A DNA stretch of 64,000 bases. Source: Kitasatospora sp. NA04385 (GTDB lineage Bacteria > Actinomycetota > Actinomycetes > Streptomycetales > Streptomycetaceae). The notes under the pieces were generated by a model. It was not told where the DNA came from, ran no database searches, and was given only the letters and a program-made list of their open reading frames with translations. Every line of letters starts with the position of its first letter. Position 1 is the stretch's first letter. Positions 52,734 to 61,776 of this stretch are shown one piece after another. The stretch covers positions 349,276-413,275 of the forward strand of contig NZ_CP054919.1 of NCBI RefSeq assembly GCF_013364235.1. Direction: 5' to 3'. The position numbers were made by a program, and so were the translations under genes.

Positions 52734-53734
52734 CGGGCGTCCTCCCGGACGAGTCCGCGCAGGGTGGCGGCGAGGGTGCGGCGCAGCAGCGGGATCTTGA
52801 AGGCGTTGCCGCCGTCCGGCCCGTCGACCGGGCGGGCGTCGGCGAGTTCGGCGTCCGCGGCGGCGCGGTAGGTCTCCTCCGTGGCCGGGGCGCCGCGCAG
52901 CACCCGCTCGGCCCGGCGCGCGCGCCACGGCACGTGGGCCACGCCGCCGAACGCGACCCGCGCGTCCGTGATCACCCCGTCCCGCACCTCCACCGCCGCG
53001 GCGACGCTGACCAGGGCGAACGCGTACGAGGCCCGGTCGCGCACCTTGCGGTAGGCCGAGCGGCGGGCGAGGGGTCGGGCCGGCAGGTCGATCGCGGTGA
53101 TCAGGTCGCCGTGTTCGAGCACCGTGTCCCGTTCGGGGGTGTCGGCGGGCAGCCGGTGCAGGTCGACGAAGGGGATCGTGCGCTCGCCGTCCGGCCCCAG
53201 CACCCGCACCCGGGCGTCGAGGGCGGCCATCGCCACGGCCATGTCGGAGGGGTGGACCGCGAGGCAGTGCTCGGAGGCGCCGAGGACGGCGTGGTGGCGG
53301 GTCCAGCCGCCGACGGCGGAGCAGCCCGAGCCGGGCTCCCGCTTGTTGCACGCCGTCGTGACGTCCTGGAAGTAGACGCACCGGGTGCGCTGCAGCGGGT
53401 TGCCGCCGGTGGTGGCCATGTTGCGCAACTGGCCCGACGCGCCCGACAGCAGGGCCTGGGACAGCACGGGGAACCGCTCGCGCACCCGCCGGTCGGCCGC
53501 GAGTTCGCTGTTGCGGACGCCCGCGCCGATCCGGAGGTCTCCCCCGTCGAGGTCCTCGATCCCGGCGGGCAGCAGGTCGGCGACGTGGACGACCAGGTCG
53601 GGGGCGACGACGCCGAGCTTGAGGTGGTCGACCAGGTTCGTCCCGCCGCCGAGGAACACCGCGGCCGGGTTCCCGGCGACGCTGCGGACGGCCGCCGCCG
53701 CGTCGACCGGGCTCCGGTAGTCGAAGGGTTTCAC
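52730..53734 (-). CDS. paoB: Aldehyde/xanthine dehydrogenase FAD subunit (PaoB/YagS type)
   Basis: 334 aa from GTG 53734 (VKPFDYRSP), overlapping the previous stop. FAD motifs are FLGGGTNLVDHLKLG and NMATTGGNPLQRTRC. The insertion RCVYFQDVTTACNKREPGSG with the next Cys is characteristic of PaoB/YagS proteins, where these cysteines bind an extra [4Fe-4S] cluster. It passes electrons between the iron-sulphur subunit and FAD. The tight overlaps on both sides show one operon. Confidence 0.92.
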   Translation of the reverse strand: MKPFDYRSPVDAAAAVRSVAGNPAAVFLGGGTNLVDHLKLGVVAPDLVVHVADLLPAGIEDLDGGDLRIGAGVRNSELAADRRVRERFPVLSQALLSGASGQLRNMATTGGNPLQRTRCVYFQDVTTACNKREPGSGCSAVGGWTRHHAVLGASEHCLAVHPSDMAVAMAALDARVRVLGPDGERTIPFVDLHRLPADTPERDTVLEHGDLITAIDLPARPLARRSAYRKVRDRASYAFALVSVAAAVEVRDGVITDARVAFGGVAHVPWRARRAERVLRGAPATEETYRAAADAELADARPVDGPDGGNAFKIPLLRRTLAATLRGLVREDAR

Positions 53735-54342
53735 CCGGCCACCTCCGCACCCGGCGCCGCCGTGCCGGACGCCGCCGCACCCGGCGCCACTGCACCCGAC
53801 GCCACCGCACCCGACGCCGCTGCGGCCTGCCGGACGGCGGGCACGATGTTGACGTAGGCCCCGCAGCGGCACAGGTTGCCGCTCATCCGCTCGGCCACCT
53901 CGGCGCGGTCCAGCCGCGGCGGCCGGGTGCCCTCGGTGACGGCGCTCGGCCAGCCCCGCGCGAACTCGTCGAGCATCCCGACCGCGGAGACCACCTGCCC
54001 CGGGGTGCAGTAGCCGCACTGGAACGCGTCGCAGTCGATGAACGCCTGCTGCACCGGGTGCAGTGCGTCGTCGGCGCACCGCCCGCCGCCGTCCCGCTCC
54101 CGGGCGGCGAGCCCCTCGGCGGTGACGACCCGGGCGCCGTCCTGGGTGACCGCCAGGGTGAGGCAGCTCAGCACCCGCCGGCCGCCGGAGAGCACCGTGC
54201 ACGCGCCGCACTGCCCGTGGTCGCAGCCCTTCTTCGGGCTCGTCACCCCCAGCCGCTCGCGCAGCGCGTCGAGCAGGGTGGTACGGGTGTCGACGCTCAG
54301 CCGGCGTGGGGTTCCGTCGACGTGGACGGTGATCTCGCTCAT
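53731..54342 (-). CDS. paoA: Aldehyde/xanthine dehydrogenase 2Fe-2S subunit (PaoA/YagT type)
   Basis: 203 aa from ATG 54342 (MSEITVHVDGTPRRLSVD). The plant-type cluster ligands are in GCDHGQCGACTVLSGGR, and the second cluster in FQCGYCTPGQ and NLCRCGAYVNIVPAV. No Tat signal peptide precedes it, unlike periplasmic PaoA, so the enzyme is probably cytoplasmic. The C-terminal tail is a short Ala/Ser/Gly/Val repeat (ASGAVASGAVAPGAAASG) coded by a 15-bp repeat. It is the first gene of the operon. Confidence 0.92.
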   Translation of the reverse strand: MSEITVHVDGTPRRLSVDTRTTLLDALRERLGVTSPKKGCDHGQCGACTVLSGGRRVLSCLTLAVTQDGARVVTAEGLAARERDGGGRCADDALHPVQQAFIDCDAFQCGYCTPGQVVSAVGMLDEFARGWPSAVTEGTRPPRLDRAEVAERMSGNLCRCGAYVNIVPAVRQAAAASGAVASGAVAPGAAASGTAAPGAEVAG

Positions 54343-54477
54343 CACCGCACGAGGGTTCCCGGCGCCGGTTCCACTCACACGGTCCCCGGCCGGACTCACC
54401 CGGGCGGGTGCCGGTCGCCGCCGACGGGGCCCGGCCCCGGAGCAGTCTCCGGGTCAGTCCCCTGATCAGTCCCCGGG

Positions 54478-55266
54478 TCAGTCCTCGATGCGGACCAGGG
54501 CGAGCGTGACGTTGTCCGGGCCGCCGGCCCGGATCGCGGCGCGCCACAGGTCGACCAGGGCGCGCTGGTCGTCGCCCTGCGGGTCGCCGTCGGCCTCCGC
54601 CTCGGCCTCGGTGAGCAGGGCGGCGAGGTCCTCCGGGGCGACCGGGTCGGTGAGGCCGTCGGTGCACAGCAGGTAGCGGGCGCCGGGTTCGACGGGCAGC
54701 CGAACCAGGTGGGGGTGGAGGTCCTCGGGGGCGGTGGGGCCGCCGAGGGTGCTGGTGACCAGGTGGCTGGTGCGCCGGCCGGGGGCGGGCGGCGGGCTGT
54801 CGTCGGTGCTGAGCAGGCGCAGGCCGAGGCCGTCGCCGCGGTCGGGGGTGATCGCGTAGACCTGGCTGTCGCCGACGTTGAACACCAGGACGTGATCGGC
54901 GCCGAACGCGGCCCCGGCGACGGTGGTGGCCATCCCGGCCAGGCCGGGGTCGGCGTCGGCGGCCGCGTGCAGGACGGCGTGGCAGGCCCGCAGTTCGTCG
55001 GTGACCTCCCGCTCGGTGCGCAGCCGCGGCCCGGCCGCCGCGAGGTGACGGGCGGTCAGCGCGGAGGCGACGTCACCGGCCGGGTGCCCGCCGAGGCCGT
55101 CGGCGACGGCGACCACCACCGGGGTGTCGCCGAGCGGGAAGACCATCGACTGCGGGCTGTCGGTGGAGGCGGCGCACAGCGTCCACGGCCCCAGGACGAG
55201 ACTGTCCTCGTTGTGGTCCCTGACCACCCCGTCGTGGCTGAGCGCGCTGACGACGACGTACGGCAC
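54478..55266 (-). CDS. PP2C-family Ser/Thr protein phosphatase
   Basis: 262 aa from GTG 55266. Metal-binding motifs are VRDHNEDS, VAVADGLGGHPAGDVAS, VFNVGDSQVY, LLCTDGLTD and GGPDNVTLAL, in order, so the catalytic domain is complete with no membrane part. It would reverse Ser/Thr phosphorylation, perhaps for the kinase encoded at 43470, though they are not adjacent. It lies upstream of the aldehyde dehydrogenase genes on the same strand across 135 nt that contain three CAGTCC(C/T) repeats. Confidence 0.9.
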   Translation of the reverse strand: MPYVVVSALSHDGVVRDHNEDSLVLGPWTLCAASTDSPQSMVFPLGDTPVVVAVADGLGGHPAGDVASALTARHLAAAGPRLRTEREVTDELRACHAVLHAAADADPGLAGMATTVAGAAFGADHVLVFNVGDSQVYAITPDRGDGLGLRLLSTDDSPPPAPGRRTSHLVTSTLGGPTAPEDLHPHLVRLPVEPGARYLLCTDGLTDPVAPEDLAALLTEAEAEADGDPQGDDQRALVDLWRAAIRAGGPDNVTLALVRIED

Positions 55267-55358
55267 TCCACGGCCCTTTCACCGACCCCCGACCGACTCC
55301 TGTCGCGACGATTGTGCACCCCGTCCCTCCCGGCCCGGCGGCGGGGGCTCCGGTTCCG

Positions 55359-56687
55359 CTACCCGCCGGTCGCGGGCAGCTCGCCGACCGGCCGGTCCGG
55401 GTCGGCGAGCAGCGCGGGCAGCAGGGCCCGCCAGTGCAGCACCAGCCGGTCGACCGTCCGCGGGTCGAGCAGGGCGGTGCGGTACTCGAAGCGGCCCAGG
55501 TAGCCGTCGCCGCGCTCCGTCAGCGCCAGCGCGAGGTCGAACCGCGGGGCGGCGTCCCGGTGTTCCGCGCCCGCCGCCCGCCGGTGCGGCGGGCCGGACG
55601 TCCCGCCGACCGCCCCCGCGAGGTCCGCGACCGGGTCCGCGGTGAACGCCACCCGGACGGGCGGGACGCCGGGCAGCAGGTCCAGCGGGGCGTCGCGGTG
55701 GGCGAGCGCGTCGGCCGAGACCGCGCGCACCTCGTCCAGCAGCCGCCGGCCGGAGGCGTCCGGCGGGACGCGCACCCGCAGCGGCAGGACGGTCTCGAAG
55801 CAGCCGATCAGGCCGCGCAGTTCGGGGGGCCGGTCGGCCGCCGGGACGCCGATCAGCAGGTCCGTCCGGCCGCCCCAGCGGTGCAGCAGCGCGGCGAACC
55901 CGGCCAGCAGCACCAGGGCGGGGTCCGTCCCGGCCCGCCGGGCCGCCCGGCGGACCTCGGGGACGAGACCCGGCAGCGCGAACTCCCGCCGGGCGCCCCG
56001 GAGGTCCGCCACCGCCGGGGGCGGCCGGTCCCACGGCAGCGGGGCGGTGTCCGGGGCCCCGGCCAGCCGGGACCGCCAGTGCGCGAGCGCGTGCTCCCGC
56101 ACCTCGGCGCTCTGCTGCCGGAGCGCGAAGTCGGGGTACTGCGAGGGGAGTTCCGGGAGCCGGGCGGGTCTCCCGGCCAGGGCCGCCGCGACCGTCTCCG
56201 CCAGTTCGGCGCGCAGCACGGCGGCGGAGTGCCCGTCGAAGACCAGCCGGTGCGCCACCAGGTGCAGGTGCCCCCGGGCCGGGGCGCGCAGCAGCAGCGC
56301 CCGCCACAGCGGGCCGGCGCCGAGGTCGAACGGACGCTGCGCGGCCCCCGCCGCCAACCGCCCCACCAGGCCGGGGCGGTCGCGCTCGGGGATCATCCCC
56401 AGCTCCACGACCCGCAGGTCCAGCGGCAGCCGCCGGTGCACCCGCTGCACCGGCAGCCCCTCGACGCCCGCCGGGGGGACGGTGGTCCGCAGGGGCGCGT
56501 GCCGGGCCGCGAGCGCGCCCAGCGCGAGCCGCACCACCCGCTCGTCGGCCTCCCGGGGCAGCCGGACGTCGACCGCCAGGTGCCGGACGGGGCCGCCGGA
56601 TCGCGTCTCCGGAACCGCCCCGAGAGCACGCTGCGCCACGGACAGCGGAACGGTTTCGACGGACACCGGGGCTTCTCGTTCCCGCAT
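55359..56687 (-). CDS. Stand-alone NRPS condensation-domain protein
   Basis: 442 aa, essentially one condensation domain. Core motifs: LSVAQRALGAVPE, ARHAPLRTTVP, the active-site stretch AHRLVFDGHSAAVL, YPDFALRQQ, LIGVPAADRPPELRGLIGCF and HRDAPLDLL. The catalytic HHxxxDG motif reads HRLVFDG, so the second, catalytic His is Arg. The protein is probably not a normal amide-forming enzyme. It may be a structural or recruiting domain, or use other chemistry. GAGAGGTG precedes the ATG. No adenylation or carrier domain is nearby. Confidence 0.85.
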   Translation of the reverse strand: MREREAPVSVETVPLSVAQRALGAVPETRSGGPVRHLAVDVRLPREADERVVRLALGALAARHAPLRTTVPPAGVEGLPVQRVHRRLPLDLRVVELGMIPERDRPGLVGRLAAGAAQRPFDLGAGPLWRALLLRAPARGHLHLVAHRLVFDGHSAAVLRAELAETVAAALAGRPARLPELPSQYPDFALRQQSAEVREHALAHWRSRLAGAPDTAPLPWDRPPPAVADLRGARREFALPGLVPEVRRAARRAGTDPALVLLAGFAALLHRWGGRTDLLIGVPAADRPPELRGLIGCFETVLPLRVRVPPDASGRRLLDEVRAVSADALAHRDAPLDLLPGVPPVRVAFTADPVADLAGAVGGTSGPPHRRAAGAEHRDAAPRFDLALALTERGDGYLGRFEYRTALLDPRTVDRLVLHWRALLPALLADPDRPVGELPATGG

Positions 56688-56933
56688 GGCGACACCTCTC
56701 CCCCTGCCGTCATGGTCGGCCCACCGGCAGGGGCTGGAAAGAGCGGGATCCGGCCGTTCCCCGCCGGATCGGCCGAATCGACCGAATCGACCGAATCGAC
56801 CGACGGGTTGATCGGCCGACGGGTGGATCGGCCGACCGGTGGAGGCGGCACCACGGCCCCGCCGTTCCCCGGGCCCCGGTGTCGCCTCCTCCCGCCATTC
56901 TCCCCGGGCTCCGGCCGGGGCCGCTCCGCCCCC

Positions 56934-58457
56934 TCAGGTGGTGACGGTCAGCGGGGGTTCCCAGGTGACGGGGGTGTCCTGGTGGGCGGTGTGGCGGGCG
57001 GCCCAGGTGTGGAGGGCGGTGCGGCAGGCGTGGTCGAGGTGGCGGAGGGCGGTCCAGTCGAGTTCGACGGGACGGCCGGTCGGGAGGGATTCGAGGGTGT
57101 CGAGCAGGCGGGGCAGCCGCAGGAAGGTGGCGTTGCCGCTGAGGCGGACCCGCAGCGGGGTGTCGGGGCCGCTGTCGGTGAGCTCGATGTGGAGGTGGGA
57201 GGTCTGCCAGGCGCTCTTGGCGACGGCGAGGGCGACGCCGATCAGGACGCCCTCGAAGAGGGTGGTGAGGACGATCGCGGTGGTGGTGACGGCGAGGACC
57301 ACGAGTTCGCCGCGGTGCTCGCGCCACAGCGCGAGGAGCGGGCGCAGCGGGATGAGTTTGGCGCCCGCGTGGATCAGGACGCCGCCGAGGACGGCGAGCG
57401 GGATGAGCCCGAGGACCGCCGGGAGCAGGGCGGCGAACAGCAGCAGCCACAGACCGTGCAGGACGCGGGAGACCTTGGTGCGGGCACCGGCCTGGACGTT
57501 GGCGGCGCTGCGGACGATGACGGCGGTGAGCGGGAGGGCGCCGAGCAGGCCGCACAGGGTGTTGCCGATGCCCTGGGCGGTGAGTTCGCGGTCGTAGTCG
57601 GTGCGCGGGCCGTGGTGCATCCGGTCGACGGCGGCGGCGCTGAACAGGCTCTCCGCGGAGGCGATCAGGGCGAAGGCCAGCACGGTGCCCAGCCCGGCGG
57701 CGCCGGTGACGGCGGCGAAGTCGTCGCCGGTGGGCAGGGCGACCGCGTCCAGCAGCCCGTCGACCCGGACCCGGGGGACGTCGAGGCCGAACGCGGCGGT
57801 GGCCGCGGCGGCGAGGGCGACGGCGGCCAGCGGGGCGGGCACGGCGCGGACGGGGGCGGGCAGCTTCTTCCACAGCGTCAGCAGGACGACCGTCGCGGCG
57901 GCCATCAGCAGCGCGGTGGTCGCGGCCGCGCCGGTGAACCAGTCGCCGAGCAGCGCGGGCAGGTGGACGATCTTCCCGCCGCCGCTGCCGGGCGCGGTGC
58001 GGCCGGAGACGGCGTACAGCTGACCGAGGATCAGGATCAGGCCGATGCCCGCCAGCATGCCGTGCACGACGGACAGCGAGATCGCCCGGAACCAGCGGCC
58101 GGTGCGCAGCAGACCCATGGCGATCTGGAGCAGCCCGGCGGCGAGCACCAGCACGCCGAGCGCGCCGAGGCCGAAGCGCTGGACGGCGTCGAAAACGAGG
58201 ACGGTCAGACCGGCCGCGGGGCCGCTGACCTGGAGGCTGCTGCCGGGCAGCAGGCCCACCACGAGGCCGCCGACGATGCCGGTGACCAGCCCGCGTTCGG
58301 CGGGCACGCCGGAGGCGACGGCGACGCCGACGCACAGCGGGACGGCGACCAGGAAGACCACCAGCGAGGCGGGCAGGTCCTGGCGCCAGTGGGCGAGCGC
58401 ACCGCGTAAGGCGGTGGCGCGGACGGGCTCGGGGCCGGGGTTCGGGTTGAGGTTCAC
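56934..58457 (-). CDS. SulP-family anion transporter
   Basis: 507 aa from GTG 58457. The membrane domain has the SulP features (LPASLVVFLVAVPLCVGVAV, GLVTGIVGGLVVGLLPGSS, GPAAGLTVLVFDAV) with about 12-14 helices. A short STAS-like C-terminal domain ends it (ELDWTALRHLDHACRTAL). It imports or exchanges sulfate, bicarbonate or a similar anion. Codon 17 (58409-58407) is TTA, suggesting bldA dependence. Its GTG overlaps the stop of a 22-codon His-rich ORF. Confidence 0.9.
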   Translation of the reverse strand: MNLNPNPGPEPVRATALRGALAHWRQDLPASLVVFLVAVPLCVGVAVASGVPAERGLVTGIVGGLVVGLLPGSSLQVSGPAAGLTVLVFDAVQRFGLGALGVLVLAAGLLQIAMGLLRTGRWFRAISLSVVHGMLAGIGLILILGQLYAVSGRTAPGSGGGKIVHLPALLGDWFTGAAATTALLMAAATVVLLTLWKKLPAPVRAVPAPLAAVALAAAATAAFGLDVPRVRVDGLLDAVALPTGDDFAAVTGAAGLGTVLAFALIASAESLFSAAAVDRMHHGPRTDYDRELTAQGIGNTLCGLLGALPLTAVIVRSAANVQAGARTKVSRVLHGLWLLLFAALLPAVLGLIPLAVLGGVLIHAGAKLIPLRPLLALWREHRGELVVLAVTTTAIVLTTLFEGVLIGVALAVAKSAWQTSHLHIELTDSGPDTPLRVRLSGNATFLRLPRLLDTLESLPTGRPVELDWTALRHLDHACRTALHTWAARHTAHQDTPVTWEPPLTVTT

Positions 58458-58522
58458 AGCGCGCGGGCCTTCCGGTCCGGGAGGGCGTGGACGTGGACGT
58501 GGTGGTGCACGGGGTGTCGCAT
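58454..58522 (-). CDS. His-rich 22-aa leader peptide upstream of SulP
   Basis: ATG 58522 has GGAAGGAG with 5-6 nt spacing. The peptide starts MRHPVHHHVHVH, six His in twelve residues, then becomes basic. Its stop overlaps the SulP GTG (GTGA), so SulP translation is coupled to it. Small leader peptides before sulfate and cysteine genes are known in Streptomyces, but they are usually Cys-containing. A His run could sense charged tRNA-His or a metal. Confidence 0.6.
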   Translation of the reverse strand: MRHPVHHHVHVHALPDRKARAL

Positions 58523-58694
58523 CGGGTCTCCTTCCGCCCGCCCGGCATCGGCCGGGGCGGGCGCTGCTGTCTTCGGGCAGCGGAGCGGACTGACGGGTCG
58601 GCGGGACCACCGACGGGCCCGGGGCGCCACCGGGACCGGGGCGCCACCGAAACCGGGCCACGGCGGGTTCCGGGCCGGACGGCCGGGGCGCGCC

Positions 58695-59090
58695 GGTCGC
58701 GAGCGTGCCGGTCACGGACGTGCTCATCGCGGCCAGGCCGGTCACGGACAAGCCGATCGCAGGCAGGCCGGCCGCGGGCGTGCCCATCACGGCCAGGCCG
58801 GTCACGGACAAGCCGGTCACGGACAAGCCGGTTACGGGCGTGCCCGTCGCGGCCAGGCCAGTCACGGACAAGCCGATCGCAGGCAGGCCGACCACGGACG
58901 TGCCCATCACGAGCGCGCCAGTCACGGACAGGCCGGTGCCGGGTGTGCCGGTCCCGAACATGCCGATCCCAGGCGTGCCAGTCCCGGGTATGCCGGTCAC
59001 CACCGGCATGCCGGTCACCGGCAGGCCGGTCCCGGGCATGCCCATCGTGAGCACGCCGGTCACGGACAGGCCGGTCGTGGGCAGGTAAGC
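58695..59090. repeat. 15-bp-period minisatellite
   Basis: About 26 imperfect 15-nt units of the pattern CCGGTCACGGACAAG or CCGATCGCAGGCAGG fill nearly 400 nt. All frames stay open: one strand would give PVTDK/PIAGR pentapeptides, the other GLSVT. No ribosome site fits either. The stretch 58523-59138 has no other recognised content. Confidence 0.8.
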
Positions 59091-59138
59091 GGCGGGCGGG
59101 CCGGAGTGCTGCCGGTCTCCGTCAGTTCGCGGGACCGC

Positions 59139-59513
59139 TCAGCAGCGGAAGACCTGGAGGCGCGCGAGCGCGCCCGGTCTCGACCCGCCGCCGGAGGGGG
59201 CGGGGTCGGCGGCCCCCGGGGCGGACGGGGCGCCGGGGGCGGTCTCGTCGTCGGGGCGGGCCTGGGAACGGGCGGGCGGGCCGCCGTTGCCCCGGTGGCG
59301 GGCGGCGGAGCGGCCGGCCGGGGCCTGCGCCTCCTGCTGGTACTTGCACTCGAGGTGTTCTTCGGCGGCCGCGGAGGCCGGCGGGCGGGGCGCCCTGGCC
59401 TGGGCCGGGGGCCCGGCGGTGAGCAGGGCGAGGACGGCCGCGAGCAGCACGGCGAGGAGGGCGACGGGCATGGCGGCGACCCGCCTGCCGCGCGTCGTCC
59501 CGCGCCTCCCCAT
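59139..59513 (-). CDS. Small exported or membrane protein, unknown function
   Basis: 124 aa. GGGGGAGG lies 4 nt before the ATG at 59513. A basic N-terminus (MGRRGTTRGRRVAAMP) and a hydrophobic stretch (VALLAVLLAAVLALLTAG) ending PAQARA suggest a signal peptide. The mature part is Ala/Pro/Arg rich with only two Cys (LECKYQQ and the final residue). No family was recognised. An in-frame upstream ATG at 59566 is a weaker choice. Confidence 0.55.
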   Translation of the reverse strand: MGRRGTTRGRRVAAMPVALLAVLLAAVLALLTAGPPAQARAPRPPASAAAEEHLECKYQQEAQAPAGRSAARHRGNGGPPARSQARPDDETAPGAPSAPGAADPAPSGGGSRPGALARLQVFRC

Positions 59514-59735
59514 TGCGCCTCCCCCGGCGTCCGCCCGGCCAAGTCGCCGCACAGTGACCAGCATACTGACGGAATGTAATCGCGGTAGACCGTTTTCGGA
59601 TTGTTCACTTCGGCGAAACCACCGGTAGAACGGAATTTGACGGTCCGTCAGGCAGTTCGATTGCCTCCGGGGCATGCGCCCGCTCACCCTGCGTACGCGC
59701 CCGGCGCACCGGGCGCCGGGGCCGACCGCGGGCGG

Positions 59736-60764
59736 TCAGTGCCCGTGGGGCTGCTCGCGGTGGACGGCGCCGTGCGGCTCGGCGCAGTGGCCGCCCGCGG
59801 CCTGCGGGGCGCCGACGGTGAGCAGTTCGGCGGCGACGTGGTCGACCTGGAGCGTGGTGTGGGTGATGCCGTTGGCGTGCGCGAGCCCGTGCTCGATCTC
59901 CGCGCGCACCGCGTGGCAGTCCCGGTCGGGGGCGACCAGGACGTGCGCGGAGAGCGCGGTCTGGCCGGAGGTGATCTGCCAGACGTGCAGGTCGTGGACC
60001 TCGACGACGCCGGGGCGGGCCACCATGGCGTCGCCGATGGCCCCGGGGTCGACCCCGGCGGGGGCGGCCTCCAGGAAGATCCGGCCGGACTCCTTGAGCA
60101 GCCCGTACCCGGCCTTGACCATCAGCACCACGACGACCAGCGAGACGATGGCGTCGGCCCGGGCGAAGCCGGTGGTCATCACGACCAGGCCGGCCACGGC
60201 GGTGGCGACGAAGCCGAACAGGTCGTTGAGGATGTGCCGGTAGGCGCCCTCGACGTTCAGCGAGGTGCGGTTGGCCCTGGAGATGCACCAGGCGGCGGCG
60301 ACGTTGACCGCGATGCCCGCGAGCGCGGTGTACAGCACCAGCGAGCCGGTGACCTCGGGCGGGCTGACCAGCCGCTCCACCGCCTCGTACGTCAGCCAGG
60401 CGGCCAGCAGGATCAGGGTCAGGCCGTTGGCCTGGGCGGAGAGGATCTCGGCGCGCTTGAGCCCGAAGGTGAAGCCGCCCCCGGCGGGCCTGGCGGCCAG
60501 CCGCATCGCCACCAGGGCCAGCACGATGGACGCCGCGTCGGTCAGCATGTGCGCCGCGTCCGAGAGCAGGGCCAGCGATCCGGCGGCCAGGCCGATGACG
60601 ACCTCGACCGCCATGTAGCCGCAGATCAGGGTGAGCGCGATGGCCAGCCACCGGCGGTCCGCGTCGGCCGACACCCCGTGGGAGTGCCCGTCGTGCCCGT
60701 GCCCGTGGCCGTGCTGGTCACGGTCGTACTGGTCACGGTCGTGCTGGTCGTGCTCGGCGCCCAT
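59736..60764 (-). CDS. Cation diffusion facilitator (zinc/divalent-metal exporter)
   Basis: 342 aa. The N-terminus is His rich (HGHGHGHDGHSHG), as in ZitB/CzcD proteins. Six helices follow with the metal-site motifs SDAAHMLTDAASI and AYRHILNDLFGF. The cytoplasmic C-terminal domain (VEVHDLHVWQITSGQTALSAHV) ends in another His-containing tail. It exports Zn2+ or a related metal by proton exchange. CGGGAGG lies upstream of the ATG. The 364-nt gap to the divergent gene at 61129 holds no gene; I saw only a half-match to a Zur-type site. Confidence 0.92.
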   Translation of the reverse strand: MGAEHDQHDRDQYDRDQHGHGHGHDGHSHGVSADADRRWLAIALTLICGYMAVEVVIGLAAGSLALLSDAAHMLTDAASIVLALVAMRLAARPAGGGFTFGLKRAEILSAQANGLTLILLAAWLTYEAVERLVSPPEVTGSLVLYTALAGIAVNVAAAWCISRANRTSLNVEGAYRHILNDLFGFVATAVAGLVVMTTGFARADAIVSLVVVVLMVKAGYGLLKESGRIFLEAAPAGVDPGAIGDAMVARPGVVEVHDLHVWQITSGQTALSAHVLVAPDRDCHAVRAEIEHGLAHANGITHTTLQVDHVAAELLTVGAPQAAGGHCAEPHGAVHREQPHGH

Positions 60765-61128
60765 GCGGCTCCGCCTCCCGTTCTCCCCGGCCGGTCGTTC
60801 GACCCGGGGAAGTGAAGCGCACCTCCGCGCACCTTGGCAAAGGCTGCACCGATGACGGTTTTCAACGGCGATAAGACCGCACTGACCTGCGACGACGCCG
60901 TTCCCGGCGGTCCCGGTCCGGCCGCCGCCCCGATTGCTCCCTCCGGGTGGTGCCGCGTGGTGCCGCGCCGGGGCCGACCGGCCGCCGCGCCCGCGCCGTT
61001 CGATTCGTCCGCGCCCGGTCGCCCCTCGCCACACGGCCCGCGCCGCCCGCCGAGGGCCCGTCGCGCGGGCTGGATTCGCACAGCGACTGACGCGCACCTT
61101 ACGTGTCCGCTCGGGTACGTTCGGCGAC

Positions 61129-61530
61129 ATGACGGGACGGAACGCGGTGCGCGGCGGGCGGAGGCCGGTGGGCGTCATCGTCGTCCTGCTCGCCGCGCTG
61201 CTGCACGTGCTGGGCTGCGCGCACGGCCCGCTGGCGGGCGCGGGCTGGTCGGCGCCCGCCGCCGACGCCCTCCCGGCGGCCGCCGCGCACGGCCGCGCGC
61301 CGCTGGACCACCCGCAGCACGACACCGGGCACCAGGAGGCCCGGTGCGCGGGCACCGACCAGCCGGTGACGGACCGTCAGCCGACGGACCCGCCCGCCGC
61401 ACCTGCCGGAGCCGACACGCCCGTTCCGGCCCCCGCCCCGGCGGGACCGGCTGCGACGGCGGCCCCGGACGACGGCCCGGGCCCGGCGGTCGGGCGGAGC
61501 AGAGCGGCGCTCGGCGTCTGGCGGACCTGA
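61129..61530 (+). CDS. Small exported protein, DUF6153-like
   Basis: 133 aa starting MTGRNAVRGGRRPVGVIVVL, with an N-terminal membrane or signal segment (VGVIVVLLAALLHVLGCAHG). A His-containing stretch (HPQHDTGHQEARCAG) and a Pro/Ala-rich tail follow. This resembles the DUF6153 group of small Streptomyces proteins, but I cannot confirm it. Cys in LGCAHG could be lipidated. It is divergent from the metal exporter, and its His residues would fit a metal-related role. Confidence 0.55.
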   Translation: MTGRNAVRGGRRPVGVIVVLLAALLHVLGCAHGPLAGAGWSAPAADALPAAAAHGRAPLDHPQHDTGHQEARCAGTDQPVTDRQPTDPPAAPAGADTPVPAPAPAGPAATAAPDDGPGPAVGRSRAALGVWRT

Positions 61531-61776
61531 CCGGCCCCGCCGCGCCACCGTGCCCACCGGCACGCGCCGCGGCCGCCGTGTCCCGACGTCCTGACGCCCC
61601 GCGTGTCCTGATGCCCCGACGCCCCGGTGTCCCTGGCGGCCCGTGTCCCGACCGGACCGGCCCCCGACCCGGCCGGTGACCAGGTGCACCGGCGCACCGG
61701 CGTCCTGACGTCCCGTCACCCACCCCACCGGTCCCGCCCGCCCGTACGGCGGCGCGGACCGCAGGAGCGCCCTGCC

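Noticed and set aside
58705..59088. Plus-strand ORF of PVTDK/PIAGR pentapeptides
   Set aside because: It is simply the 15-bp repeat translated. There is no ribosome site and the opposite strand is equally open.
60848..60866. Zur-like half site (GACGGTTTTCAAC) between the CDF exporter and the gene at 61129
   Set aside because: Only one arm resembles a Zur box; without the second arm chance is likely.
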